Source of the DNA: Alentia gelatinosa
Taxonomy: Eukaryota > Annelida > Polychaeta > Phyllodocida > Polynoidae
Assembly (NCBI GenBank): GCA_950022655.1
Contig: OX465589.1
Span: forward strand, 31,349,970-31,413,969
Length of the DNA: 64,000 nt
Reading direction: 5' to 3'
A model generated the notes under the pieces. It did no database searches. It was not told the origin of the DNA and saw nothing but the letters and a program-made list of their open reading frames with translations. Position numbers and translations under genes: made by a program. Shown in pieces: positions 22,188 to 32,059 of this stretch; the first letter of the stretch is position 1, and each line of letters begins with the position of its first letter.

Positions 22188-22347
22188 GATAATAAACGCA
22201 ACAAACGATGATTTTGTGGACAGGCGGCTCTGTAAACCACTGGAGGTTGACGTCGTAATACACTCGCTAGCGCTCGTGTATTACTACGCGTCAACCCCTC
22301 GTGGTTTACGGCCGTCTGTCCACAAAACCATCGATTATTATCTATTT
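22188..22347. mobile_element. Palindromic MITE
   Basis: Arms pair from GGATAATAAACGCAACAAAC on the left to its mirror on the right, including TTTTGTGGACAGGCGGC against GCCGTCTGTCCACAAAA. The centre is CACTCGCTAGCGCTCGTGTA. Non-coding, and similar in design to 9613-9774. Confidence 0.75.
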
Positions 22348-22548
22348 ACTCTCGCTGTTTGGAAAGCAGACGACAATTTACTGAGAGCACCGACCTGTAT
22401 ACATCTTCCTGATGAACTACAGTCTTATTTAACTATGATAAGCGGATGGAAGATAACTTTGAACTATCAATTTCAGTATGAGAAGCTGATCAAAAACTAT
22501 ATTTATTCTTTTATATCATATGATTTTGGTATTATATATATATATATA

Positions 22549-22724
22549 GTGTAGAACTCCGCGTAAGCGGGTACCCTTCGTTCCGGGCCAAAGTGTCCGC
22601 TTACGCGAGGTGTGCTTACACGGGGTTTAATAAACATCTAATATAGGAAACCGTTCCGACCAAAGGTGTTCGTTAACGCGGGAAGACCGCTTACGCGGAG
22701 TGTCAGTTAGGCGGGGTTCTACTG
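22549..22724. mobile_element. pogo/Tigger-like MITE (176 bp)
   Basis: Right end reads GGCGGGGTTCTACTG followed by TA; left end TA then GTGTAGAACTCCGCG. The TIR type CAGTAGAACCCCGC and TA target duplication fit pogo-like Tc1/mariner MITEs. Internal GCGTAAGCGG-type repeats pair with each other. Non-autonomous. Confidence 0.65.
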
Positions 22725-22729
22725 TATAT

Positions 22730-23378
22730 ATATACTGTTCTTTTCACATTGTAGAATTGGACTGTGCAACTACATAATTGTAATGGGGCTCAAACGGGTT
22801 TACATCCAATGCTCTAAACTGTATAAATTGGCCCAAAGTAAGACAGGTCTCAAACCTAAGATGGTAACAGTATAAATAAACGAATGAAAAAAGTGGGAAT
22901 GATAAAAGAAAAATAATCATGAGAACCTAACGGCATTCCATGTTTCCCATTGTGAGTTAACAAAAAATGTTCAACATCCTTAGGGGCCTATGAACCTATC
23001 CTACAAATATGTGCCATTGAAACATCGTAATAGCGAAGAGGAGAACGGTAAATGGCCACAGAAACAACACACTGTATTCAGTTTACTCAACTCGACGTAA
23101 ATAAACAGAAAGGGCCGCCGCTGACGCACGGGATAACACTCTCCCAACACATCTTTAGCCCTGGCCCTCGTCTCTAGATTTATGCAAGGCCCGGTGTTAA
23201 TTTAGTTGGTTGTATGGGGCACTAACTGAAAGAAAACATCTCTCGTTAGTGATATACAGAGGCTTTCAATATATCATAAATATGTATTTTCTTTATTATA
23301 GAGTAGTTACCGAAGTCATATTTTCTTCCCCGGGGGCTCTATGTATAAGTGCTATATCCAGTAAGGTGAATTTCTTGC
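22730..23378. other. No gene recognised
   Basis: AT-rich intronic sequence without terminal repeats or motif-bearing open frames. Confidence 0.35.
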
Positions 23379-23464
23379 GGATTTGCTCGGAGTTCTCCCG
23401 TTAGAAGTCTAACGGGAGAACTCCGAGCAAATCCATTTTTTCCATGAGTTCTCATGGAAAAAAT
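23379..23464. repeat. Two perfect hairpins back to back
   Basis: First: perfect 27-bp arms 23379-23405 and 23408-23434 with a 2-base spacer. Second: perfect 14-bp arms 23435-23448 and 23451-23464 with a 2-base spacer. There is no base between the two hairpins. Confidence 0.95.
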
Positions 23465-24177
23465 GTCGCTCTAGTGGATGAGCCATTTGCTTGGCGTTCG
23501 CTTGGGAGTCGCATGTGTCATGCAAATTCTCATGAACAAGAGACCAGCATGCAACATATCAAAACAATTTAATATTGCGTATATGTTTCCCACGTTCACA
23601 CGAATTCACATCGACGCACTTTGTCGCATAGTGTTATGGTATCGCACGGTAATTCTCAAGTGAATTCAGTCGCCTTAGTGGATCTGGCACTGTAGCAGTA
23701 TAGTTCTAGAAATTACAAAATAACCCCCTCAAATAATTCATAGAAACCATGGTATTTGTCAAAATTATATTTCATATCGAATATTACTTGTTCATCATTA
23801 ATACCTCCGCAGAAAACACTCTTTTTTAGAATTTCGTGAAATCCTACCTTCTAAACTGTCTAAGAGCCCAATTTAAATTATCCCAAATTGGGAAAGTCCA
23901 AACCACTTTATTATCCATCGTATACAAAGTCCCCAGGTATGGCAACTCAGTAAACCACTACCCATCATTCAAAAACTGTCATATACCATAACTTATATGG
24001 TTTTCAAATCCATTGTAAACGTGACTCAGAAGATTTTTATATACCTCACCTGTTCGCCCAGAGGTTTAATCCTCTGATGAAATGGGTGCCGAAACCAGAA
24101 GATTACTCCATAGGAATACAGGTTGACTATGTTATTACCGTCTACCGCTTGTGGTTTACGGTCATGGCGTATACTAT
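23465..24177. other. No gene recognised
   Basis: Intronic sequence. Phrases at 23915-24010 (TATCCATCGTATACAAAG, CTCAGTAAACCACTACCC) repeat those at 21958-22040, so both belong to an unnamed dispersed repeat. Confidence 0.4.
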
Positions 24178-24701
24178 TGTGGTGGTCGCCGCCTGTCTAG
24201 CAGAATGGAAGACCCCTTTCCGGAATGCTAGTTCCAGGCAGGATCCCACCCTACGAGCTATTACGTAGGTCGGTTCAGTTTTTTGGCAGGTTTGCACAAA
24301 CCTAGTCACACACAACACAACTAACGATTTTGATAAACAGGGATGTTTATTAACAACTACTTCCCGGAAAGATCTGGAAGATCCTTCTCACAAGTACAGT
24401 ACCCCAGCATGATGTGCCGGGTAGCGCTGGAGAGGCTAATCTAAAAGACTGGCCTAACCACCAGGAAGGTTACGAGAACCCGCCTGCCAAGTGAGGGCCT
24501 AAGGGTCCGTTCCGAGGAAGAGACGCACAGGGACAGCCTGTCAACCTACTGTAAACGCTGAATATATATACCCAGCGTTACGTAATCCCGGTCCCCGCCG
24601 CACCACTCTTGTGTGCGGCGTTGCCCGGAACCACTACACAGTAAGGATCGGCTCTCCACGCCACCTTCCGTAGGACATTGCTGGATTCCCACCCCACTAC
24701 A
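24178..24701 (-). mobile_element. Solo LTR, family 3 (524 bp)
   Basis: On the minus strand it starts TGTAGTGGGG and ends ACCACCACA (TG...CA). Target duplication CTAT at 24174-24177 and 24702-24705. It has a TATA-type run (TATATATA near 24565, + strand coordinates) and an AATAAACAT signal (minus strand, about 24345). It aligns over its length with 37981-38480. No internal element sequence is present, so it arose by LTR-LTR recombination. Confidence 0.9.
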
Positions 24702-24899
24702 CTATAATTACACAGTTTTGCCATATGATGTAAAAAATAAATTCCCTGTTCTGTACGGTAAAATACGGAACCCTGTTCCTTACGTGTCAACTAAAAGATG
24801 AGTTGTTAGACCAGATTAAAATAATCTTTCTAATCAATTCCTGGTGTATAATGAATATAGAACAACCTATCATGCTTGGACAAGCTACAAAACTTGTTG

Positions 24900-25135
24900 A
24901 TGATTTACTATAAGCTTTCGACGCGAATCGACGCGCCCCGATATTGCCCTCCCGATACAAAATCCATATTGTAGCAAAATAGTAGAGCTTATCGAGGCAG
25001 TTGGTCATGTTTCTACAATAACGCTACCGACGCGGCCCGACGCGAACCAATAAAAAAACCATATCGTAGAGGGTCTACGACAATCGATCATGTATCGATT
25101 GTCATAGCGCGTCGGTGCGCGTCGGTATGTATAGA
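24900..25135. repeat. GACGCG-rich dispersed repeat
   Basis: Repeated boxes of GACGCGAATCGACGCG and GACGCGGCCCGACGCGAA, ending with an inverted segment ACAATCGATCATGTATCGATTGT. Similar boxes at 36770-36870 (GACGCGTTCCGACCCGGCCC) suggest one family. Origin not assigned. Confidence 0.5.
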
Positions 25136-25334
25136 TGACACTTTATACAGGAAATCATATGAATAATTGATGGAAAATTATGAAATTTTCAGAATACCTA
25201 GAATATATGATGCGTATGCGGTTATGCAAAAATGGTAAAAGTTGATGGTAGATAAGAGTCTTGAATCGATCAATTTATACTTTAACTGGGAATTGATTTT
25301 TTCATTAAATTTTATTAGGCAATATCATATATAC

Positions 25335-25885
25335 TGTAGGGGTCAGGGCAGTTGAGCAGCGTTGTTTCACTTTAGAACTAGGTGGCGCGAGTGCCGATCC
25401 CTGCTGTGAGGTATGGCCGGTGGACCAGCGGTATGCAAATACAACGGGTTCGTCCGCATTACGTAACTCAGCCACTATATAAGGCTGAGTCCACAGCGGA
25501 TTGACAGGAACTTCTCGCGGTGCCTCTTTACGGAGTGAACGTCTGAAGCCTCACGTGTTGGTTAGGTTGTGTTGCAACGCCTTTCAACGTTGAAGAGACC
25601 AGTATCTCTTCCCGCGCTAGTTAGTGCCCTGTAGCACTAACATATTGTAAAGTCTATCCGCAATAAAGAACGGTTAACTAAAACAGTCTGGAGTCTGGTT
25701 TTGTCTTCGTAGTTAAGCGGTAGTTGGTAGATCTAGTGTCTCCCTCCCCTTTCCAGTGAGTAAAGCCAAACCCACCTGTACTAGCATGGTAAGTACAGGG
25801 TAGCGACTAAAGTCTCGGAACCTCTAGTCGGCTGTCGATCGCGGAAAGTGGTAATACACTTTCAGCGACTAGAGGGAATGCTACA
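25335..25885 (+). repeat. 5' LTR of copy B (551 bp)
   Basis: TGTAGGGG...GCTACA. TATA box TATATAAG at 25476-25483; hairpin GTTAGTGC-CCTGTA-GCACTAAC at 25620-25641; AATAAA at 25662-25667. The first two thirds resemble the 3' LTR closely. Confidence 0.95.
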
Positions 25886-25886
25886 T

Positions 25887-25904
25887 TGGTGCCGTGACCA
25901 GGAT
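25887..25904 (+). promoter_or_regulatory. Primer binding site, tRNA-His type
   Basis: TGGTGCCGTGACCAGGAT starts one base after the LTR. It is complementary to the 3' end of animal tRNA-His(GTG), whose acceptor end reads TCACGGCACCA. Confidence 0.85.
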
Positions 25905-25945
25905 CTTTGGCTGCTTGCACAGCCGAACATCACTGGAGGAGAGGT

Positions 25946-27683
25946 ATGGCGGATAAACTGGGTGTAAAAACCCGGTCGAAGATCGCCAGGCAGAGTCCTG
26001 CCGCAGAAGGCGCAGCCGGCCTGGAGAAGACACAAGATGTCCGTACTCCGCAGGAAGCTGTCAGTCAACCGCAGAGGAAGGCTGCAAAGAACGTGGCTGA
26101 GCAACTAAGCTCAACCGTGTTCCACATGGGGACGCCCAGAGGGACGTGAACATGGGGAAGAAGAATCCCCAGTAACCCGGCCTAAGACCGATTCTCGGAT
26201 CGATCATGAAGCCGAGCAACTTCAAGCGAAGCAGCGTCTACTCGAAGAGCAGCAGGCCTCTAAGTTGATGTTGCAAGATGTGTATTCTCGGGCCAAACAC
26301 GCCGCTGAGTCTCTGCGCGTGCAGAAAGAACAGCTTGCGTTGGTCGAGGATCAAGAAAAGGCGGTGTTGGAACGCACCCAGCGCGCAGAGGCAGACTATG
26401 CCTTAAAGTATAGGACTCCTCCGCCAGGCTGGCAGAGCGTAACTAAGGACCACGTATACTCCCCACAAGGGAATGTCACGGGTCCTCAGATATATACGCC
26501 GCCACGTATAGACCGGAGACCTCCAATGGTGAACTTTGCTTCCTCGATGGATTCTCTAAGGAACTCTATGCACGCTAGTGATAGGGGAGTACTGTCTAGT
26601 TCTGCAATAGCAGAATTAGGACTAAACCCTGTGCTTGCGGAGAGTAACGCAGATCAGGTGTTCAATCGATCTCTGGCACAAGCTAGAGATGTCCCGATTG
26701 TGAGACCGGCAGAAACGGCCAGACGCAACGCCATCGTTCCGAAGCCTTTTGGTAAAGGAATGGTGTGGGAGCACTGGTTTGCCGGGTTCTGTGAGGATGT
26801 CCAGTGCAATAGGTGGAGTACTACCAACGCACTGCAGTACCTCATGAGAGCGTTGCGCGATGGACCCGGAGAGGCTGCTTTACGCGCCTACCGGCGTTCA
26901 GCTACGCACAGATGGGATGCCCTTGTGGAAGTGGCGTCTTATTACTGTGGGCAGCTAGTAACGCTGAACCCCTGTTCGACTTTCCTAAGTCGGGTGCAGG
27001 GTAAGGATGAGTCTGCCTGTGCTTATGGGTTAGCCCTTCAGCAACTGCTGATGGAAGTCTACCCTGGTACTAGACTGGACTCACCGGCACTGCAGGAGGA
27101 TCTACAAACTCAGTTTGTGAAAGGTCTCAGAGACGAGGACATCCGAATGGAGGTGGTCTCGAAATGGGAACCTGGGATGAGCCTCATACAGGTGCTAAGA
27201 ATAGTGGACGCCTATGAACAAAGGTGTGCCCTGTTCGGACAGTATGGCAAGCCTGTGGGTAAAACCCGGGTAGCTATGCTGACCCCATCCTGGGAACAGG
27301 ATGAGTTGGCGACAGATGAAACCAGCGACCCCGAGGTGGAGGATGTACTCTCTGCAGTGCGGTCAATGGTACTTGGACGTCGTGGCTTCCGCGGTAGGGG
27401 CCGTGGCTGGTTGAATCCAGGGAGACCCAGAAATGGGAATCCTCAGATGAAAGAACAGGCTGCGGGGAAAGGTTCCGAGGAATCTCCTACTGTGGCTGAA
27501 ATGTTACTGCAGATCAACGAACGATTATCACAGTTGGAGAAAAAACAATTGGATACTCGGCGCTGTTGGCAGTGTGGAAAAACTGGGCACATTTCCCCGG
27601 AATGTCCCCAGAAGTTGGCTGCTGTGGAGTCTACAGACGGCCCGCTAGCTTTACCAATCCCATATGAGGATCCGGTAAACTAG
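25946..27683 (+). pseudogene. gag: Copy B gag (frameshifted)
   Basis: ATG 25946 (first after the primer site in this frame) reads a basic N-terminus (MADKLGVKTRSK) to about 26147, where the frame breaks. The remainder is open in another frame from about 26200 to TAG 27681-27683. It shows an early coiled-coil (LRVQKEQLALVEDQEKAVL), a capsid-like helical region (about 26700-27230, including VWEHWFAGFCEDVQ), an RG-rich patch and one CCHC zinc knuckle, CWQCGKTGHISPEC, near 27564-27605. The intact protein would form the particle and package RNA. The stop is preceded by G GTA AAC, and pol continues in the -1 frame. Confidence 0.85.
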
Positions 27684-30600
27684 AAAGGGCTGCAGTAGGT
27701 GGCGAAACAGTAGCCCAAGCAACTGTACGCCAGAGTACACAAACCGCGGAACCTGCGAACAGTAGGAATACTGTTCGGACCAGAGAGGAAGAGATCTTGG
27801 CTCAGATTGCTACAATCTGTTCTCGGTATCTATCTCCGAAACACCCCTGTCTACAATGGCTACGCCAACGTGGATGGGACCTCGGCACCCTCGATGGTAT
27901 TTCCCGGTTCATTCAGCAGCCTTCTCCATTAGGAGAGAGACGGTGGTATGTACCTGTAAGAATTCAAGGGTTGAAAGTAGATCTGTTGTTTGATACCGGA
28001 GCAAGTCGTTCTGTGTTAAATTACAATCTATATAAAACTTTTGAGTTTGATCCGGAATGTAAAGTTTCGGAAGCAAGTGCACAGGCTGCTAATGGTACTT
28101 AGTTAATATATTACGGTAAGGTGATTATTCCGATCTCAGTAGGTAACACTGAATTAGTGTGGAGTCCCATACTCAGTGATATCGAGGAGAATGAAATAAT
28201 AGGTATAAACTTCCAGGCGCTATATGGAGTGTCATTGGACCTTCAGCAAGGCGTACTCCGGTTTAAACACCCGGAACAACTGGAAGTAGAATGCTCCTGT
28301 AGACGGATATCTTCAGTGGTCTCTGTCAGGCAGGATGTAAGCATAGCCCCTCAGCAGATGGTAAATGTGCAAATAGCAGGGTCTGCAGTTCTACATGAGA
28401 CTTTAGAAACTCTAATCACTGCTGCGGACGCCTTAACAAGTGCGGAACAGAGTGAACTAAGGAGTATGCTAGGAAGGTGGATTAAGATCTTTGCACGACC
28501 AGGAGACCCATTGGGTAGAACTTATCGCGCGGAGCACCACATAGATACAGAGGGAAACATTCCATTTAGACTACCCTACCGAAGGCTACCGCCCAACAAG
28601 CGGGAAGTTTTGGAAGAGGAGTTACGGAATATGCTTTCCCAAGAAGTAATCGTGCCCAGTGAAAGCCCTTGGGCCAGCCCTGTGGTTATGGTTACGAAGA
28701 AGGATGGTACTTGCCGGTTCTGTATTGACTACATAAAACTGAATGGTATAACCCGAAAGAATGCATATCCTATACCACGGATCAATGAGAGTCTCGACTC
28801 TTTGGGAGGGAACCAATGGTTTTGCACCTTGGATCTCCAATCCGGGTATTGGCAAGTAAAAATGGCTAGTGAGGATCAGCCGAAAATGGCCTTCACTACT
28901 CATGAAGGGCTGTATGAATTTACAGTAATGCCCTTTGGCCTATGCAATGCCCCCGCAACATTTGAATCCGTGATGGATCAGATGTTGAGAGGATTGCAAT
29001 GGAAGAAATGTTTGGTTTATTTAGACGACATTATTGTTTTCGGGAACACCGTGAAACAATGTCTAGATAACCTCGGTGAGGTATTTGAACGAATAGAGTC
29101 TTACGGCTTGAAACTCAAACCTCAGAATTGTCGATTGTTTTAATGCTCAGTGGAGTACTTAGGTAGGATAGTCGCGGGTGATGGTATCCGCGCTGACCCA
29201 TCTAAGTTGGACGTAGTGGCAAAATGGCCTCGACCCCGGAATATAAAAGAAGTGAGATCTTTCCTTGGATTCTGTTCATATTATCGTGACTTTATCCTGG
29301 GTTTTTCCGAAACTGCCCACGGGTTACAGCAATATGTAGTCCTAGATAAAGCCGGAAAGTCAAAGGAGATCCTTTGGAACCCTGCGGCTGAAGACGCTTT
29401 CTCGGGACTAAAAAGAAAGTTTGAAGAAACTCCAGTCCTGATTACCCATTGCCCCAAGGTCGGTTCATCCTTGATACTGACGCAAGCAATGATAGTATTG
29501 GAGCGGCACTGTCGCAGATACAGAATGGGGTTGAAGTTCCGATAGCTTTTGCGAGCAACAGCTTGAATAAGGCACAACAGAACTACTGTACCACAAAGAG
29601 GGAACTCCTCGCCATGTTAGTATACGTAAGGAAATATCGACACTTCCTCGGAGGTGGAGATTTCACTTTACGTACGGATCATTCCTCGTTGAAATGGCTC
29701 TTTAATTTCAAAGACGCCGAAGGAATGATCGGAAGATGGTTGGCGGCTCTGTCCGAGTTCGGCCCGGTAAGTCACACATAAACGCGGATAGTCTCTCACG
29801 GAGACCATTGCGTAAGTGTGGACGACCCGACTGTGTAGACTGTGGGGAACATGATGCTATCTTGGCTGCACTGCACCAGATGGGTAATCCTGATCCCGCG
29901 TTTTATCAGTGGACGCTGAAACAGATCTGTGAAGCTCAACAGAGTGATCAGGAGATGTCTCGGTTGATTAAACTGGTAAATAATGGCCTCCACAGACCAA
30001 GAGGATCAGAGCTTTTGATTGAAAACCGGGAGTTCCAGACACTCTGTAGTCAGTGGACGGAGTTAACTGTGAGGGATAATGTGTAATATAGGGTGAGAAC
30101 CACTGTGTGTCCAGTACGGAAACACTTACAGCTGGTTGTACCCATATCACTACGTCCTGGGCTTTTGACTCTGTGCCATGAACATAGAAGTTCGGCACAT
30201 TTTGGGAAAAAGAGGACTGCCGCTAAAATAAAGCGACACTACTACTGGCCCGGAATGAGCGCAGACATACAGCGATGGGTTCTAGAATGCTCAATCTGTT
30301 GTAGGGTTAAGCCCGGCGAAGGTCTAGGGAAGATGCCATTACAACAGGAGTTATTCGGAGTCCGGTTTGCACGCATTGCTCTCGATATCATCTCTGGTAT
30401 CGATGAGTCCGATGACGGCAACACGTGTATGATGGTGGTGATGGATTATTACACAAAATATGTGCAGATCTATCCCATGAAGGATCACAAAGCTGCTACC
30501 TGCGCGGAAGCACTTGTGATGAACTGGGTGCTACCTTTCGGAGCTCCGAGTATTTTACATTCCGATCAGGGACGAGAATTCGAATCTCAGATCTGGCAGG

Positions 30601-31556
30601 AAATGTGTAGAGTACTGGAGAAAACACGCACCAACCCGTACCGCCCACAGTCAGATGGGATGGTAGAGCGGTTCTATAGAACGTTGATACAGTGTTTATG
30701 CACTATGGTCAATGAGAACCGCAGTAATTGGGATGAGCTAGCACCATACATAGCACACGCTTACAATAGGACTATTCATTCTAGTACATGGTGTTCACCT
30801 AATCTACTTGTCTTCGGAGAAGAGATTGTGATGCCTGCAGACATAGTATGTGGGGTACCCGGGATATCCGCAGAGATACCTTGCCCCATTAGTTTCGTGG
30901 AAAAACTTTGGGAACGCTTTGTGGAGGCTTACTACCGAGCAAGGCAAGGCCTAGAGAAATCCGCGGAGTGGCAGCGGTCTGGACATGATGTCAGACTAAA
31001 GCCGAGAAAGTTCAAGGTTGGTGATAGAGTAATACGATATCACACACCATTGGTGAATGTAAAATTCGCCCCAAACTGGGATGGCCCATTTGTCATGGTT
31101 GAAGTGCTGTCAGATATGACGGTAGTCATCGAAGACGAATGAGCACAGAAGCATTATAAGTCACATGTTGCTCGCTTGCGAGCATGGCACTGTACGCGTG
31201 AAAGAGCTGGCTCTGATAGCGGCGAGTCTCAGCCCCGGCAGGTACAGCTTTCAGCGAAACCCCCTCATAGGGCAGGGAAGTCCCGAGTCAAAGCCGGTAA
31301 GAGTTGTAAGGGCCCTCCGGCAACACGGCGGAAGCCGGGTCGTCCGCGTAAGGAGAAGATACCCCCGTCTGACTTGAAAGAGAAAGATTGGGAGGATTGG
31401 AAGCCCGAGGCGGAAGACTACAAAGGCCCCACTGATCGTTCTATGTACATGAGACATGGAAGATCTGTGAAAAAGAAAACAGAATTGGAATACAATTCCA
31501 CTAACCGCCGTAGCGCCCGAATACGAGGTAAGGCTGCGGTCGACTACAAGGAGTAG
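27677..31556 (+). pseudogene. pol: Copy B pol: protease, RT, RNase H, integrase, AT-hook tail (broken)
   Basis: The -1 frame relative to gag is open from 27677. Protease has LLFDTGASRS (about 27985). RT shows YLDDIIVFG (about 29020) with LDLQSGYWQVKM and MPFGLCNAPATF upstream. RNase H carries DTDAS (about 29470) and SDHSS-type sequence. Integrase (30200-30900) has HSDQGREFES and SDGMVERF. A GPY/F-like module (FKVGDRVIRY) and a tail with the AT-hook KPGRPRK (about 31330) follow; TAG at 31554-31556. Lesions: TAG 28100-28102, TAA 29141-29143, a one-base deletion near 29440, a 28-base deletion near 29764 in RNase H, TAA 30084-30086 and TGA 31140-31142. Family order and motifs are certain; activity is lost. 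Confidence 0.92.
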
Positions 31557-31970
31557 TGGTGCGGAATTGTTGTCAAAATACACAACGAGAAGCCCCGCTG
31601 ACCAAACCTGCATATCCTAGGGTTGATTGATCGAACGCGATGACGGTTGAAACTTGATAAAAGGCGGACTTATGGCGGCAACCCCGATGTTGCTCGAAGG
31701 GAATCCCCATAGAGGGTCCTCCAGAGGTCGCTTTATTTGCCATAACGTGATAATTTGATGGTTTTTAATCTCTCTCTCATCAATCTATACCTTCTTGAGA
31801 TACGTAATGGTGGTCAGATGGAATTGGAAACCCCTACGGGTACAGACTCGGCTTGGCGCAGTGAAGCATGGTCAGTCTTTGCACCCGCTGGGAGAGTGTC
31901 ATGGAGCGAAGCAGATGACGCGTAACGGCGTCTTTGATGATTTCGCGGTTGAGGGGCGTGGAGTCGCTCG
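31557..31970 (+). other. Spacer between pol and the internal promoter block of copy B
   Basis: Aligns with 2204-2600 of copy A. No supported coding frame. Confidence 0.5.
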
Positions 31971-31984
31971 GATGTTGAATGTCT

Positions 31985-32050
31985 CAACACCTCTCATTGG
32001 TCGAGGACATGACCTCTTTTGATTGGGGTCAACTGGCCATATATAAGGCC
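31985..32050 (+). promoter_or_regulatory. Internal Pol II promoter-like block upstream of ORF3 (copy B)
   Basis: Inverted CCAAT boxes (CATTGG near 31996, GATTGGGG near 32021) and TATATAAG at 32040-32047, at the same relative positions as in copy A. Confidence 0.5.
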
Positions 32051-32059
32051 TTGTTTTCG

